Source: Mesorhizobium shangrilense (GTDB lineage Bacteria > Pseudomonadota > Alphaproteobacteria > Rhizobiales > Rhizobiaceae). From it: a stretch of 64,000 nucleotides of DNA. The position numbers were made by a program, and so were the translations under genes. Below, piece after piece: positions 18,712 through 25,947 of the stretch. The notes beneath the pieces were generated by a model. It was given only the letters and a program-made list of their open reading frames with translations. It ran no database searches and was not told the DNA's origin. The DNA is taken from the NCBI RefSeq assembly GCF_040537815.1, contig NZ_JBEWSZ010000001.1:434001-498000 (forward strand), read 5' to 3'. How positions within the stretch are numbered: the stretch's first letter is position 1; every line of letters starts with the position of its first letter.

Positions 18712-19109
18712 TGACTCGCAAGGTTAGCGCAACCGGATACAATAAACTGTTGGCAACCGACGTCACCCTGCTTTCGCGCGACAGGCTACTTGGGTTGCTC
18801 GAACTCGATACTGACACCGGACCAATCGGCGTTGTGATGAACAAGCTGACCGCCGAACGCCTGATGGAAGCCTTGATTGAATTTCTCCAGGCTGGTGAAG
18901 GGGTGGACGCCCCCAAGTTTTGCGGTCGAGCGGGCAAGGGAACACTGAAACGCGAAAGCCCGCCTCGGGTCAACCGAGACTGGCTCCGGTGTTTCAACGC
19001 TCGTCAGGCGGGAGTTTTCGAATTCACCGTTGCGGCAGTCTCTGGACGGGCAACTCAGTTGCCAACAGAACTTCCGCATAAGGAGCGTCCACATCGCAAA
19101 TGCCCCTGA
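18712..19109 (+). CDS. Small hypothetical protein, possibly with altered C-terminus
   Basis: ATG at 18712 opens 132 codons. Residues about 1-65 ('LSRDRLLGLLELDTDTGPIG', 'LTAERLMEALIEFLQAGEG') look like a compact conserved domain. The rest is Arg-rich and low quality, and runs 86 bp into the convergent cassette gene, so a frameshift or lost stop near 18930 is likely. A stray copy of its 'LDTDTG' codons recurs at about 21800, suggesting local duplication. Function unknown. Confidence 0.45.
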
Positions 19110-19617
19110 ACGGACCGATAAAATTATCCCACATCCGAGCAATTACCTTTGCGCGGTCGCTTTTCTTTTGAGTTTTTGGCTCGTCTGCGGTTGGACGTTC
19201 CACCATCCAAAGATCGCAATGTGCCACCTCATCGTTTTCCGGATTATATTCAACGAAAACCTCATATATTTCCGACTGGATTTGAGGTAGCGCGTCTATC
19301 GCCAGGGTGTAATAGCCGAGGTAGTGACATTTCTTTTGGAGAGGGACAGGTTTCACCCCCGTCCGCTCCTCAAGTCCCTTATTCTTGTCAGCCGCGACCC
19401 GACAGCCGTAAGCGTGAACTTCCGACTCCTCAGTCAAAAACCGAAGCCAGCCGACGGAAGATAAATATTTAGGTATCGACCTATCAGGTTGCGCTAGATC
19501 AATTAGCGACTCGTGAGCGAATCCGTTGTCTATTTGACTATTCTGAAATATCTTAGGGCGTATCGCGCTTCTCGCCACTACGTCCTTCGGCTTTAAACGC
19601 TCGCCCGGTTCTGCCAA
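19024..19617 (-). CDS. Cassette protein C (unknown)
   Basis: A 197-residue soluble protein, third gene of an overlapping minus-strand cassette. Its start overlaps the end of the second gene by 25 bp. No recognised motif; mixed alpha/beta with a Tyr-rich middle ('KCHYLGYYTLAIDALPQI'). The context suggests all three cassette genes are made together in fixed ratio. Confidence 0.65.
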   Translation of the reverse strand: MAEPGERLKPKDVVARSAIRPKIFQNSQIDNGFAHESLIDLAQPDRSIPKYLSSVGWLRFLTEESEVHAYGCRVAADKNKGLEERTGVKPVPLQKKCHYLGYYTLAIDALPQIQSEIYEVFVEYNPENDEVAHCDLWMVERPTADEPKTQKKSDRAKVIARMWDNFIGPFRGICDVDAPYAEVLLATELPVQRLPQR

Positions 19618-20312
19618 GCCTTGCCCCCAAGTACACTTATCAATGTAGAGAAATCTTTGCGCTCAATGTAAGCTTCAGCCTCGCATGTTACTCCCGAGCG
19701 CTTGATCATCTCCAAGAATGTCGCACCATCCTCATCCAGTGTCACGTAACGCTTGCGATCTGGAATAGCCCAGACAAATGTAATCGCGTCGCCACCATGC
19801 GCAAAAACCTTAGGAGCTGGGACGTCAAACAGCCGCAGGTAATTTACAAAGTTTACGGACTGCTGAAACGTTGGCTGGTCAATAAAGTGGGACTCGTCCT
19901 CGCCAGCCTCGACCATGTCTTGGAGCGCGGCGGCGACCGCTTGATATTGTGTATTCAATAGCTGGGCTGCACCGTCCTCATTCGCCGACGATCCAGCGAC
20001 CGCAAAAAGATGCACTCGCTCACCCACGCCGTCAGAAGCCGAGAATGAACCGCGCCAGGTGAAACGGTTGATTGTCGCATATCTATTGTGCTGCCATATT
20101 GTCCATGGCCTCTCAATTGATCCCGTCGCATTTGTAACGACAGACTCATTCGAATTGTGGCGGTCCGGCGTGGGCGCCATCCGATAAATGCCATCCGCTC
20201 CAATAGGTCCAATTGAGCCCCCGATTGCGCCCAAAGGGGTATTCGTCAGAAGTGACAATTCGTTCACTACGCCCACCTGTCCAACTTCCCGTTCGTACGG
20301 AGCCAAGTGCAT
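19593..20312 (-). CDS. Cassette protein B (unknown)
   Basis: A 239-residue soluble protein, middle gene of the cassette, overlapping its upstream neighbour by 46 bp and its downstream neighbour by 25 bp. The C-terminal half ('QSVNFVNYLRLFDVPAPKVF', 'GGDAITFVWAIPDRKRYVTL') forms a beta-rich domain that I have not matched to a named family. No signal peptide is evident. Confidence 0.65.
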   Translation of the reverse strand: MHLAPYEREVGQVGVVNELSLLTNTPLGAIGGSIGPIGADGIYRMAPTPDRHNSNESVVTNATGSIERPWTIWQHNRYATINRFTWRGSFSASDGVGERVHLFAVAGSSANEDGAAQLLNTQYQAVAAALQDMVEAGEDESHFIDQPTFQQSVNFVNYLRLFDVPAPKVFAHGGDAITFVWAIPDRKRYVTLDEDGATFLEMIKRSGVTCEAEAYIERKDFSTLISVLGGKAWQNRASV

Positions 20313-21046
20313 TCTGCGACCATTTCGGTCAGCAATTTGGCCTGATCAGCTGGGTCGACACCAGCGACTGGAACGGTGTTAACATCTATCAACTGAGAGA
20401 ATATGTAGAAACTCCTTACCGCATTGCTAGCATCCAGTTTGACCATAGTCTGGCCGGGCTGGGCTTGAAATGCGAATTCCTGAACATTTTCACACGTCCA
20501 TTTGACGAGTCGGTTCAGTGTGTGATTTCGGACGTTTGACACCTTTGTCACGTTCAATTGGAGCAAAAAGTCGCTTTGGTTCGCTCCTGGAAAGGCTGTT
20601 CCCAAACGGTCTCGAATAGCAGCATTAGTGTCATCGAGAGAATCAAATCGTTGAATGAAGTCAACCACCACCGCTAGCCGAGACACCCCCTTTATAGGGC
20701 TGGGCATGCCTTGAAGGGCCTTGGCGATTTTTGGGATTTCGTCTTCGACATTTTCGATTACGGTGGATTCTGGGCCAGGTACTACTCTCATGAAAATGTC
20801 GATACGCGACGACTGCACCGTGACAATACGTTCAAGTCCGTCTCGGAGCCCATTCGCGCTGCCCCAAACTTCTTGGGGTCCAAACGGCTTTAAATAGGTA
20901 TGCAAATTATCTGGTTCCTCGCCGAAGGCGAGGGTGAAGATGGATCGTGCGTCCGTCTCTTTGCCGTTGTCGACAAAATGGACAAACTGAATGCTGCGCG
21001 CTGCGCTGGGCAACGGTCCCCCCTTATATTTTTTCAAGCGGTACAC
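20267..21046 (-). CDS. Cassette protein A (unknown)
   Basis: A 259-residue soluble protein, first gene of the cassette. The middle ('LQGMPSPIKGVSRLAVVVDF', 'LNVTKVSNVRNHTLNRLVKW') loosely recalls the two-strand architecture of the sporadic TIGR04255 proteins found in defence islands, but the resemblance is weak and I do not assign it. The upstream 125 bp would hold the promoter of the cassette. Confidence 0.65.
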   Translation of the reverse strand: MYRLKKYKGGPLPSAARSIQFVHFVDNGKETDARSIFTLAFGEEPDNLHTYLKPFGPQEVWGSANGLRDGLERIVTVQSSRIDIFMRVVPGPESTVIENVEDEIPKIAKALQGMPSPIKGVSRLAVVVDFIQRFDSLDDTNAAIRDRLGTAFPGANQSDFLLQLNVTKVSNVRNHTLNRLVKWTCENVQEFAFQAQPGQTMVKLDASNAVRSFYIFSQLIDVNTVPVAGVDPADQAKLLTEMVAECTWLRTNGKLDRWA

Positions 21047-21170
21047 TCAAATATTTTGCATGGCAATAGAGGGGTTGCGGCAAATCCTTCGACTTTTTTG
21101 GCTTTGTGGCCCTCCTAGATTTCTGTGCGTGGCCAACTACTGCGGTGTTGGCCTCGCCCGTCGCAATTGC

Positions 21171-21377
21171 TCAATCTCTCTTCATGTCCTGGATGACATC
21201 GCGTGTGCCATAAACTGCACCGAAGTCCTGCCGTAGCTCGTCCAGTCGGCGCGTAAATTCCGTCGCCTGCTGATCGTAGGCACGATTGCGCTCACCCCAT
21301 TCGCTGCGGACAGCCTGTCGAGCAAGTGCGCGTTGTCGACAATGCCGGCGATGATCGTCTTCGAGGCATTCGGTCAT
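21171..21377 (-). CDS. Possible small coiled-coil protein
   Basis: A 68-residue frame. The last 45 residues ('RNRAYDQQATEFTRRLDELR') look like a real coiled coil, while the first 20 arise from out-of-frame endolysin remnant DNA (see 21310-21420). It is therefore either a chimeric new gene or a leftover 3' end. Confidence 0.35.
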   Translation of the reverse strand: MTECLEDDHRRHCRQRALARQAVRSEWGERNRAYDQQATEFTRRLDELRQDFGAVYGTRDVIQDMKRD

Positions 21378-21420
21378 AGTTGCGCCAATGCCTCCGCAAG
21401 GCTGCGGGCCATAACAATTC
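21310..21420 (-). pseudogene. Remnant of a GH19 endolysin N-terminus
   Basis: Read on the minus strand from ATG at 21412 in one frame, the DNA gives MARSLAEALAQL, a TGA, then 'PNASKTIIAGIVDNAHLLD'. This aligns with the start of the prophage endolysin at 46446 (MDRTLASQLAQLC, 'PKASKAIIAGIADNAHLLDQ'), where the TGA replaces a Cys codon. The upstream CCGAAAGGAA ribosome-site region is also shared. Similarity stops after about 34 codons. Confidence 0.75.
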
Positions 21421-21496
21421 CTTTCGGTTGGTGATTGGTTGAATTTTACCGACCGGCGAAACCGGCGATTGAGGGCTTGGTGGTATCCCTCAGCCG

Positions 21497-21778
21497 ATGA
21501 GAGCGTTCATCCCAGCAGCGGTTCTGCTCGCCGCCGGCGGAGTTGGCTATTTTGCCGACGACCTTTTGCATGCCGCGTCGGCGGCAACCACGGCAATCGT
21601 TGCCCGGTCAAATTGCAACATCAAAGGCAACATCTCGATTGAGACCGGCGAGCACATCTATCACGTGCCCGGCCAGGAATATTATGCGCAAACTATCATC
21701 CGGCCAGAGTACGGCGAGAGATGGTTCTGCTCAGAAGCTGAGGCGCGGAAGGCCGGTTGGCGACGGTCAAAGACATAG
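21497..21778 (+). CDS. Exported standalone GNIS/WFCSEAEA-domain protein
   Basis: A 93-residue protein: an N-terminal signal or anchor (AFIPAAVLLAAGGVGYF), a short spacer, then the same module as the thermonuclease C-terminus ('CNIKGNISIETGEHIYHVPG', 'GERWFCSEAEARKAGWR') with two conserved Cys. The module is common beside SNase domains in rhizobia, and its biochemical role is not established. It lies 4 kb from the thermonuclease in the same island, so a partner or competitor relation is possible. Confidence 0.7.
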   Translation: MRAFIPAAVLLAAGGVGYFADDLLHAASAATTAIVARSNCNIKGNISIETGEHIYHVPGQEYYAQTIIRPEYGERWFCSEAEARKAGWRRSKT

Positions 21779-21909
21779 CTCCGTCCGCCGTCTTATTGAA
21801 ACTCGATACCGACACCGGATAGATTTTGTCAGGTTGGGTGACGGTAGTGACGCCGCACCCAAATTCGCTGTCGATTGCGCAGCCAGTGATCCGCAAATGG
21901 GAACAGAGA

Positions 21910-22392
21910 ATGGACGAACGTCTCTACGCGATGTGGGTGCAGATCAATAGAACCTGCTTCGACGGACAACTCGAACCGCTGAGTGCGATCGGTTTTGAAG
22001 AATTGAGCGGTCCCAATGGCATCGGTGCCCATGGGAAATACGTTCTGCAATCGAAATGCATCATGATCGACAAGCTGTTTGAATTCAGCGAAGATGATCG
22101 GCTTGCGGGGGATGATGAGGCGCTAGCGAAAGCTGAAATCGCATGCCGCCTGATGGTTCATGAAATGATCCACCAAGCATTATATCAACATAAGAAGCCT
22201 AATCCGGGCGGCCACGGAAACTCATTTTTTGATGAGGCTCAGCGGATTGCTAATCTGACTGGTGATGACGCGCCTACGCTGGAGACCGCCAACCGGTGGC
22301 CTATCCATTCGCATTTTATGGATGCAATGGGGAGGATCATTTTAAATGCCCGTTCGGCCAATGAATCCGACGATTCCTCCGAGAAAGACTGA
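21910..22392 (+). CDS. SprT-like zinc metalloprotease
   Basis: About 160 residues. The zinc-binding HExxH motif is seen in 'LMVHEMIHQALYQH', with a following 'GGHGNSFFDEA' that supplies the third ligand region, as in SprT/Spartan-like domains that cleave DNA-protein crosslinks. The N-terminal 'LYAMWVQINRTCFDGQLEP' is the typical SprT opening helix. The frame is open to 21826, but the ATG at 21910 precedes the domain directly. In mobile elements such proteases may clear protein from replicating DNA; substrate here is unknown. Confidence 0.8.
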   Translation: MDERLYAMWVQINRTCFDGQLEPLSAIGFEELSGPNGIGAHGKYVLQSKCIMIDKLFEFSEDDRLAGDDEALAKAEIACRLMVHEMIHQALYQHKKPNPGGHGNSFFDEAQRIANLTGDDAPTLETANRWPIHSHFMDAMGRIILNARSANESDDSSEKD

Positions 22393-22687
22393 AGCGAGGC
22401 TCTCCAGCCGCAACTGGCTTCCGAATTCCCTCGTCCGTCGACTGTACCTGTCGTGCATGGCGCCCGCCAATTCCCGGCTATTCCCACCTGGTCGCCTATC
22501 GAAAGGCTTAATTGCGGTGGGAGAAGTGGGGAAGGGTGGCGCCAGCTGAAAATCATAATGTGATTCAATTGGTTGGGGGAAGAGTTTGGCGGATAGGGAG
22601 TGGCGAGACGACTAAGCTTTTGTTATTTTAGAACGCTTGCACTGGCTACTGCAGCATTCTCTCATGTCCTTGCCCTGTCGAAATGGG

Positions 22688-23914
22688 CTACAGAACCTCC
22701 CACAGCCAGTCGACGAAGCCCGAGCGCCCGCATTGTTGGTAGTTTGTCTCCAAACACCTGTTGGCAGCGTCCTTAGCACGATCTATTTCAGACTGGGACA
22801 TCAACTCAACCAAGCCACGACGGGTCTCGTCGGCCTCGTTTGCAAAAGCCTCAACAAGCTCTTTTCTGTATTTCTGACTGGCGAGAGTAAGCCACATGTA
22901 CCCCAGTTGGCTGTCCCTCTCAGTGAGCCGACCATTCGCGTAGTTCTCTCCGAGCGCCTTCATGGCGCCCGCATCGCCCTTGGCGGCGGCACGGCTGTAC
23001 AATGTGATCGCTCGACCTTTATCCGCTTGGATACCGTCTCCTCCTGCCAGCATATCCGCTAGCGCTGTCATTGCGCTAGCTTCTGAATGTGCAGCTGCCT
23101 TCTCGAACCATTTCGCAGCCTCACCTTTGTTGACGGCCACTCCTCTCCCTTCGAAAAGGATCGAGCCCAACCTCGATTGCGCAGGCGGATACCCCTGTGT
23201 GGCGGCCCTAAGATATAGTTCAGCAGCCTTCCGATCGTTCGCCTGAAATTCCATCAGCCCTGGAACCGACTTCGAAGGAATGCCATCTGGCACTCCGACG
23301 GCGTACAACAAACCCAACTCGTATTGAGCAGTTGGTATGCCTTCATCGGCAAGTCGGGTGAGATCAGAAACGTCATTCCTATTTCCGACAGCCAATGCCG
23401 TCTGCACCTTTTTGCGGTCAGTATCTTCGCGCCAAAGTGCAGCTCTTGTAGTGGCGGTTGCCACCGCATCAGCGCTCATCTGATGAGTGAGCATGCTATA
23501 AGCGAGGCCATCCTGGGTTTTTGCTATTATCAGCCATTTCAGGGCCTCGATGTAGTCCACCGTTTCAGTAGGCCCTCCAACTGCATAGGTCACCCCAAGC
23601 ATGAATTGCGCTTCGCGATAGTCGTGATCTGCGGCGCGATGCAACAGCGCCAACGCCGCCGATAGGTCTTTCGGAACGCCCTGGCCCGCGAGAAACATCT
23701 TGCCGAGATAAGTTTGCGCACGGGCATCGCCAGCGTCGGCTAGCGGCTTGATGATTGACAGCGCTGCCATGTAGTTGCCCTCCTGAGAAAGGCTCGCAGC
23801 GTGATCAAGATTCAACTTACTTTCGTCTACCTCGTCAGCACAAAACGCCGTTGAGGCAAAGGTCGCTAGTCCTAGCCCCACCAACCCATAGACCAATTTA
23901 CCGTAAAGGGACAT
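22688..23914 (-). CDS. Exported Sel1-repeat protein
   Basis: A 408-residue protein with a signal peptide (GLVGLGLATFASTAFCA) and a chain of Sel1-like repeats: 'AQTYLGKMFLAGQGVPKDLS', 'AQFMLGVTYAVGG', 'AQYELGLLYAVG', 'AQSRLGSILFEGRGVAVNKG' and 'AMKALGENYANGRL'. Sel1 solenoids act as scaffolds for protein contacts, often in envelope or signalling complexes. The start at 23914 has a perfect AGGAGG. It is divergent from the XRE regulator, with a palindrome between, so it may be its target. Confidence 0.88.
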   Translation of the reverse strand: MSLYGKLVYGLVGLGLATFASTAFCADEVDESKLNLDHAASLSQEGNYMAALSIIKPLADAGDARAQTYLGKMFLAGQGVPKDLSAALALLHRAADHDYREAQFMLGVTYAVGGPTETVDYIEALKWLIIAKTQDGLAYSMLTHQMSADAVATATTRAALWREDTDRKKVQTALAVGNRNDVSDLTRLADEGIPTAQYELGLLYAVGVPDGIPSKSVPGLMEFQANDRKAAELYLRAATQGYPPAQSRLGSILFEGRGVAVNKGEAAKWFEKAAAHSEASAMTALADMLAGGDGIQADKGRAITLYSRAAAKGDAGAMKALGENYANGRLTERDSQLGYMWLTLASQKYRKELVEAFANEADETRRGLVELMSQSEIDRAKDAANRCLETNYQQCGRSGFVDWLWEVL

Positions 23915-23955
23915 GGCCGGCCTCCTGAAGTGCGTTCGGTGTTTGGAGAGCATTA

Positions 23956-23970
23956 TAGTGCGTCGCACTA
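23956..23970. promoter_or_regulatory. Palindromic operator between sel1 and XRE genes
   Basis: TAGTGCGTCGCACTA is a perfect inverted repeat around a central base. A further AGTGCAC half-site-like sequence follows at about 23972. It sits 28 bp before the XRE gene and 42 bp before the divergent Sel1 gene, the place expected for an autoregulated operator. Confidence 0.6.
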
Positions 23971-23997
23971 AAGTGCACAATTCGCCACGCATGCCAG

Positions 23998-24210
23998 ATG
24001 GACATGCGTCAGCTCGTTGCCAAGAACGTGAAGCGCTGCCGCCTTGCGGCAGGCCTGACGCAGAACGAGGTGGCAGTGAAGATGGGCGTCGATCGCGCCT
24101 ATGTAAGCGGGCTGGAAATGGGGAAGAGAAACCCGACGGTCATCACTCTGTGGCAGATCTCGCAAGCGCTCGATGTAAGGCCAGTCGATCTTCTTTCGGA
24201 AGATGCCTAG
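23998..24210 (+). CDS. XRE/Cro-CI-type transcriptional regulator
   Basis: A 70-residue single-domain DNA-binding protein. The helix-turn-helix is clear: 'LVAKNVKRCRLAAGLTQNEV' then 'AVKMGVDRAYVSGLEMGKRN'. It probably binds the palindrome just upstream and represses itself and perhaps the Sel1 gene. It is the last gene before the right attachment site, a usual place for island maintenance or excision control. ATG at 23998 or 24004. Confidence 0.85.
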   Translation: MDMRQLVAKNVKRCRLAAGLTQNEVAVKMGVDRAYVSGLEMGKRNPTVITLWQISQALDVRPVDLLSEDA

Positions 24211-24275
24211 GGCACCATCAACTGACGATTATTGGCCAGATGTTGGACAATCCTGCAAGGCAATCATCTAACTAG

Positions 24276-24332
24276 TTGATTTTATTGGTTCCCGCTCATG
24301 GGCTCGAACCACGATTCACGCCTTCAAAGGGC
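24276..24332. repeat. attR: 57-bp direct repeat within tRNA-Gln
   Basis: Identical to 4064-4120. It covers the tRNA 3' half through to ten bases past the CCA end. Recombination between the two copies would excise the island as a circle and leave an intact tRNA. Confidence 0.95.
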
Positions 24333-24359
24333 GCTGTCCTACCATTAGACGAAGCGGGA
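24286..24359 (-). tRNA. tRNA-Gln (anticodon TTG)
   Basis: A 74-nt cloverleaf with encoded CCA. The acceptor is TCCCGCT/AGCGGGA with discriminator A; the D arm is GTCT/GGAC, the anticodon stem GCGCC/GGCGT, the loop CTTTGAA with anticodon TTG, and the T loop TTCGAGC. The anticodon reads CAA (Gln). The left island end holds only its 3' part, so this copy at the right is the functional one. Confidence 0.9.
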
Positions 24360-24451
24360 AAAGGCAACGTGACGTTACCCCTAGCCGGTTCGGTGGGTGG
24401 GATCAACGCGTCCGATGCATTGGCGGTGCTTTTCGGCCGACAGCAATCGGA

Positions 24452-24745
24452 TCAATTCGGGAAATTGACCGCCGGCTCATCGCATCGATAGAGCGGGCAC
24501 GGGCCGTCTCTTGTCGTGACATAGGCCGACATCGGCACTTCCGGATAGTCGCATTCGGTGCCGTATTGCCGGACATAGCGGTCATAGGTGTTCTGGCCGG
24601 TGGTAAGCACCGCCGCGTGCTGGCTCTGGATCAGCGCCTGGGTCTGTTCGCAGGTCATTTTCCGCGTGTCCGGCCGGGCATCGGCAAAACCTGTCGCGGC
24701 GATCAGAATCGCGGCGGCGCACAGCGCAATCTTGCGAATGGTCAT
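24452..24745 (-). CDS. Small exported Cys-containing protein
   Basis: A 97-residue secreted protein: signal peptide 'IALCAAAILIAATGFADA', mature part with four cysteines ('MTCEQTQALI', 'YGTECDYPEVP', 'DGPCPLYRCDE') suggesting two disulfides. The family is recurrent in rhizobia with no known role. The start at 24745 has GAGGATG upstream. Confidence 0.75.
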   Translation of the reverse strand: MTIRKIALCAAAILIAATGFADARPDTRKMTCEQTQALIQSQHAAVLTTGQNTYDRYVRQYGTECDYPEVPMSAYVTTRDGPCPLYRCDEPAVNFPN

Positions 24746-24909
24746 GACGGCATCCTCACAAAACATCATCAGCTAAATTCGCACCTTGCGGTGCGGGTCC
24801 GCAACAGCCTCGCTGTCACGATGCAGCGAGCGGCGGATGCCAAAATCCGGCCACACGCTTTGGCGACAACACACCCGGCAACCAAATCGCGGGTGGCGCA
24901 TTGCTGGTC

Positions 24910-25086
24910 ATGGACAGCAGAAAACCCTATGAGACGCCGAGCTGGTGGAGTGGAAGCCAGGACCGTCAGGCGATGTGTTGCGCCCGATGCGGCAGCCGCG
25001 ACCACAGCTATGAGCAGTGTCCGCAAAAGGATTTTTCGGCCGTTCCGCCCGCTAGCCCCGACGAGGCCGGGATCGAGCCCGGCTGA
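24910..25086 (+). CDS. Small CCHC zinc-knuckle-like protein
   Basis: A 58-residue soluble protein. 'CARCGSRDHSYEQC' fits the pattern C-x2-C-x4-H-x4-C exactly, the zinc knuckle of retroviral nucleocapsids and some RNA-binding proteins, rare in bacteria. It is preceded by a Trp/Tyr/Arg-rich N-terminus (RKPYETPSWW). No strong ribosome site was found. A nucleic-acid-binding role is plausible, not shown. Confidence 0.5.
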   Translation: MDSRKPYETPSWWSGSQDRQAMCCARCGSRDHSYEQCPQKDFSAVPPASPDEAGIEPG

Positions 25087-25224
25087 GAGACATTCCCGAC
25101 CAGTCCATTGTTAAGGAAGTTTCCACCATGATTGGCCCATAAAGGTCGCATGGGGCATGATGCCCTGGCTCGGATTACCGGCGCGCCGTTCGATCTGGAA
25201 CGCGCCCGGCCAGTGAGGCCAGGC

Positions 25225-25755
25225 ATGTCTTCGATATTTCCCGTCAACACCACGGCCTTGCTGATCCTGCAGCAGTCCCGCCCATTGGCGAGGTCATCCG
25301 ATGGCAGCGTCGATGCCGGTGCTTCGGGGCTGGTCGGCGCCGGTTCGCCCTTGACGCAGGCGCGCGCAAAGATTTCCGATGCCATGTTCAGCGTCAACAG
25401 CGTTGACCCGACGGAGATGAAGGTCAGGCTGATCGGGCGTCTGGGCGAGGAATTCGGCATCAAGCAAAGCGACTACACTTCGATGACCGCTTACGGCTGG
25501 GACATCAAAAGAGCTGTTGATCAATTGAAGGCGAAACCGGGCTCCGCGCTGGTAATCTCCGCGATCGAGAAGAGACTGGGGCTGGACAGACTGGGTGTCT
25601 CGCTCGACGATCTCGTCGATGCGACCATCGACCCGAAGAGCGACGGCGGCAAGAAGCTCGACGCGGCGCTGGCCAAACAGGCGGGTGAGTTTGCCAAGGG
25701 CAGGGGGTTCACCGGCTCGCTCCAGCCTGACGAGATCGGAATCTACGGCCACTGA
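25225..25755 (+). CDS. Conserved hypothetical protein
   Basis: A 176-residue soluble protein. The N-terminus 'MSSIFPVNTTALLILQQSRP' recalls short rhizobial proteins with a flagellin-like or export-like start. The C-terminal half is helical and lysine-rich without catalytic motifs. The start at 25225 follows AGGCCAGG; an earlier in-frame ATG lacks a site. Confidence 0.65.
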   Translation: MSSIFPVNTTALLILQQSRPLARSSDGSVDAGASGLVGAGSPLTQARAKISDAMFSVNSVDPTEMKVRLIGRLGEEFGIKQSDYTSMTAYGWDIKRAVDQLKAKPGSALVISAIEKRLGLDRLGVSLDDLVDATIDPKSDGGKKLDAALAKQAGEFAKGRGFTGSLQPDEIGIYGH

Positions 25756-25947
25756 GGTTCTCGCCAGGTCCTTCGCCGTCACGCCAGCCCCGCAAGGGTC
25801 AACTCCTGACAACGCCTCCTGACACGCCGGGCGAGCGCGAATACGGAATGTCGCGCGCCGATCGCAACCAAAATGGCTTGCCGCGCATTGCTTGGCATGG
25901 GTGACGAGATTTCGTGGCGGGCGCGGACCGGAGAGGCAGGCACGGGT

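Larger units (their letters stand above)
4064..24332. mobile_element. 20.3-kb integrated island in tRNA-Gln
   Basis: Bounded by a perfect 57-bp direct repeat (4064-4120 and 24276-24332) that contains the 3' part of tRNA-Gln; the intact tRNA is at the right end. A tyrosine recombinase starts 138 bp inside the left repeat. The left half is a replication module (AlpA-like regulator, primase-polymerase, helicase, iterons). The right half carries a DNA methyltransferase/HNH pair, thermonuclease, protease and unknown genes. Relaxase, type IV secretion, capsid and terminase genes were not found. This fits a satellite-like or plasmid-like integrative element; the class is inference, the boundaries are seen directly. 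Confidence 0.92.

Noticed and set aside
4064..24332. Island as a conjugative element (ICE)
   Set aside because: No relaxase, coupling protein or type IV secretion gene could be recognised in any frame.
24769..25026. Minus-strand frame over the zinc-knuckle gene
   Set aside because: No ribosome site and no motif; the opposite frame carries the C-x2-C-x4-H-x4-C pattern.
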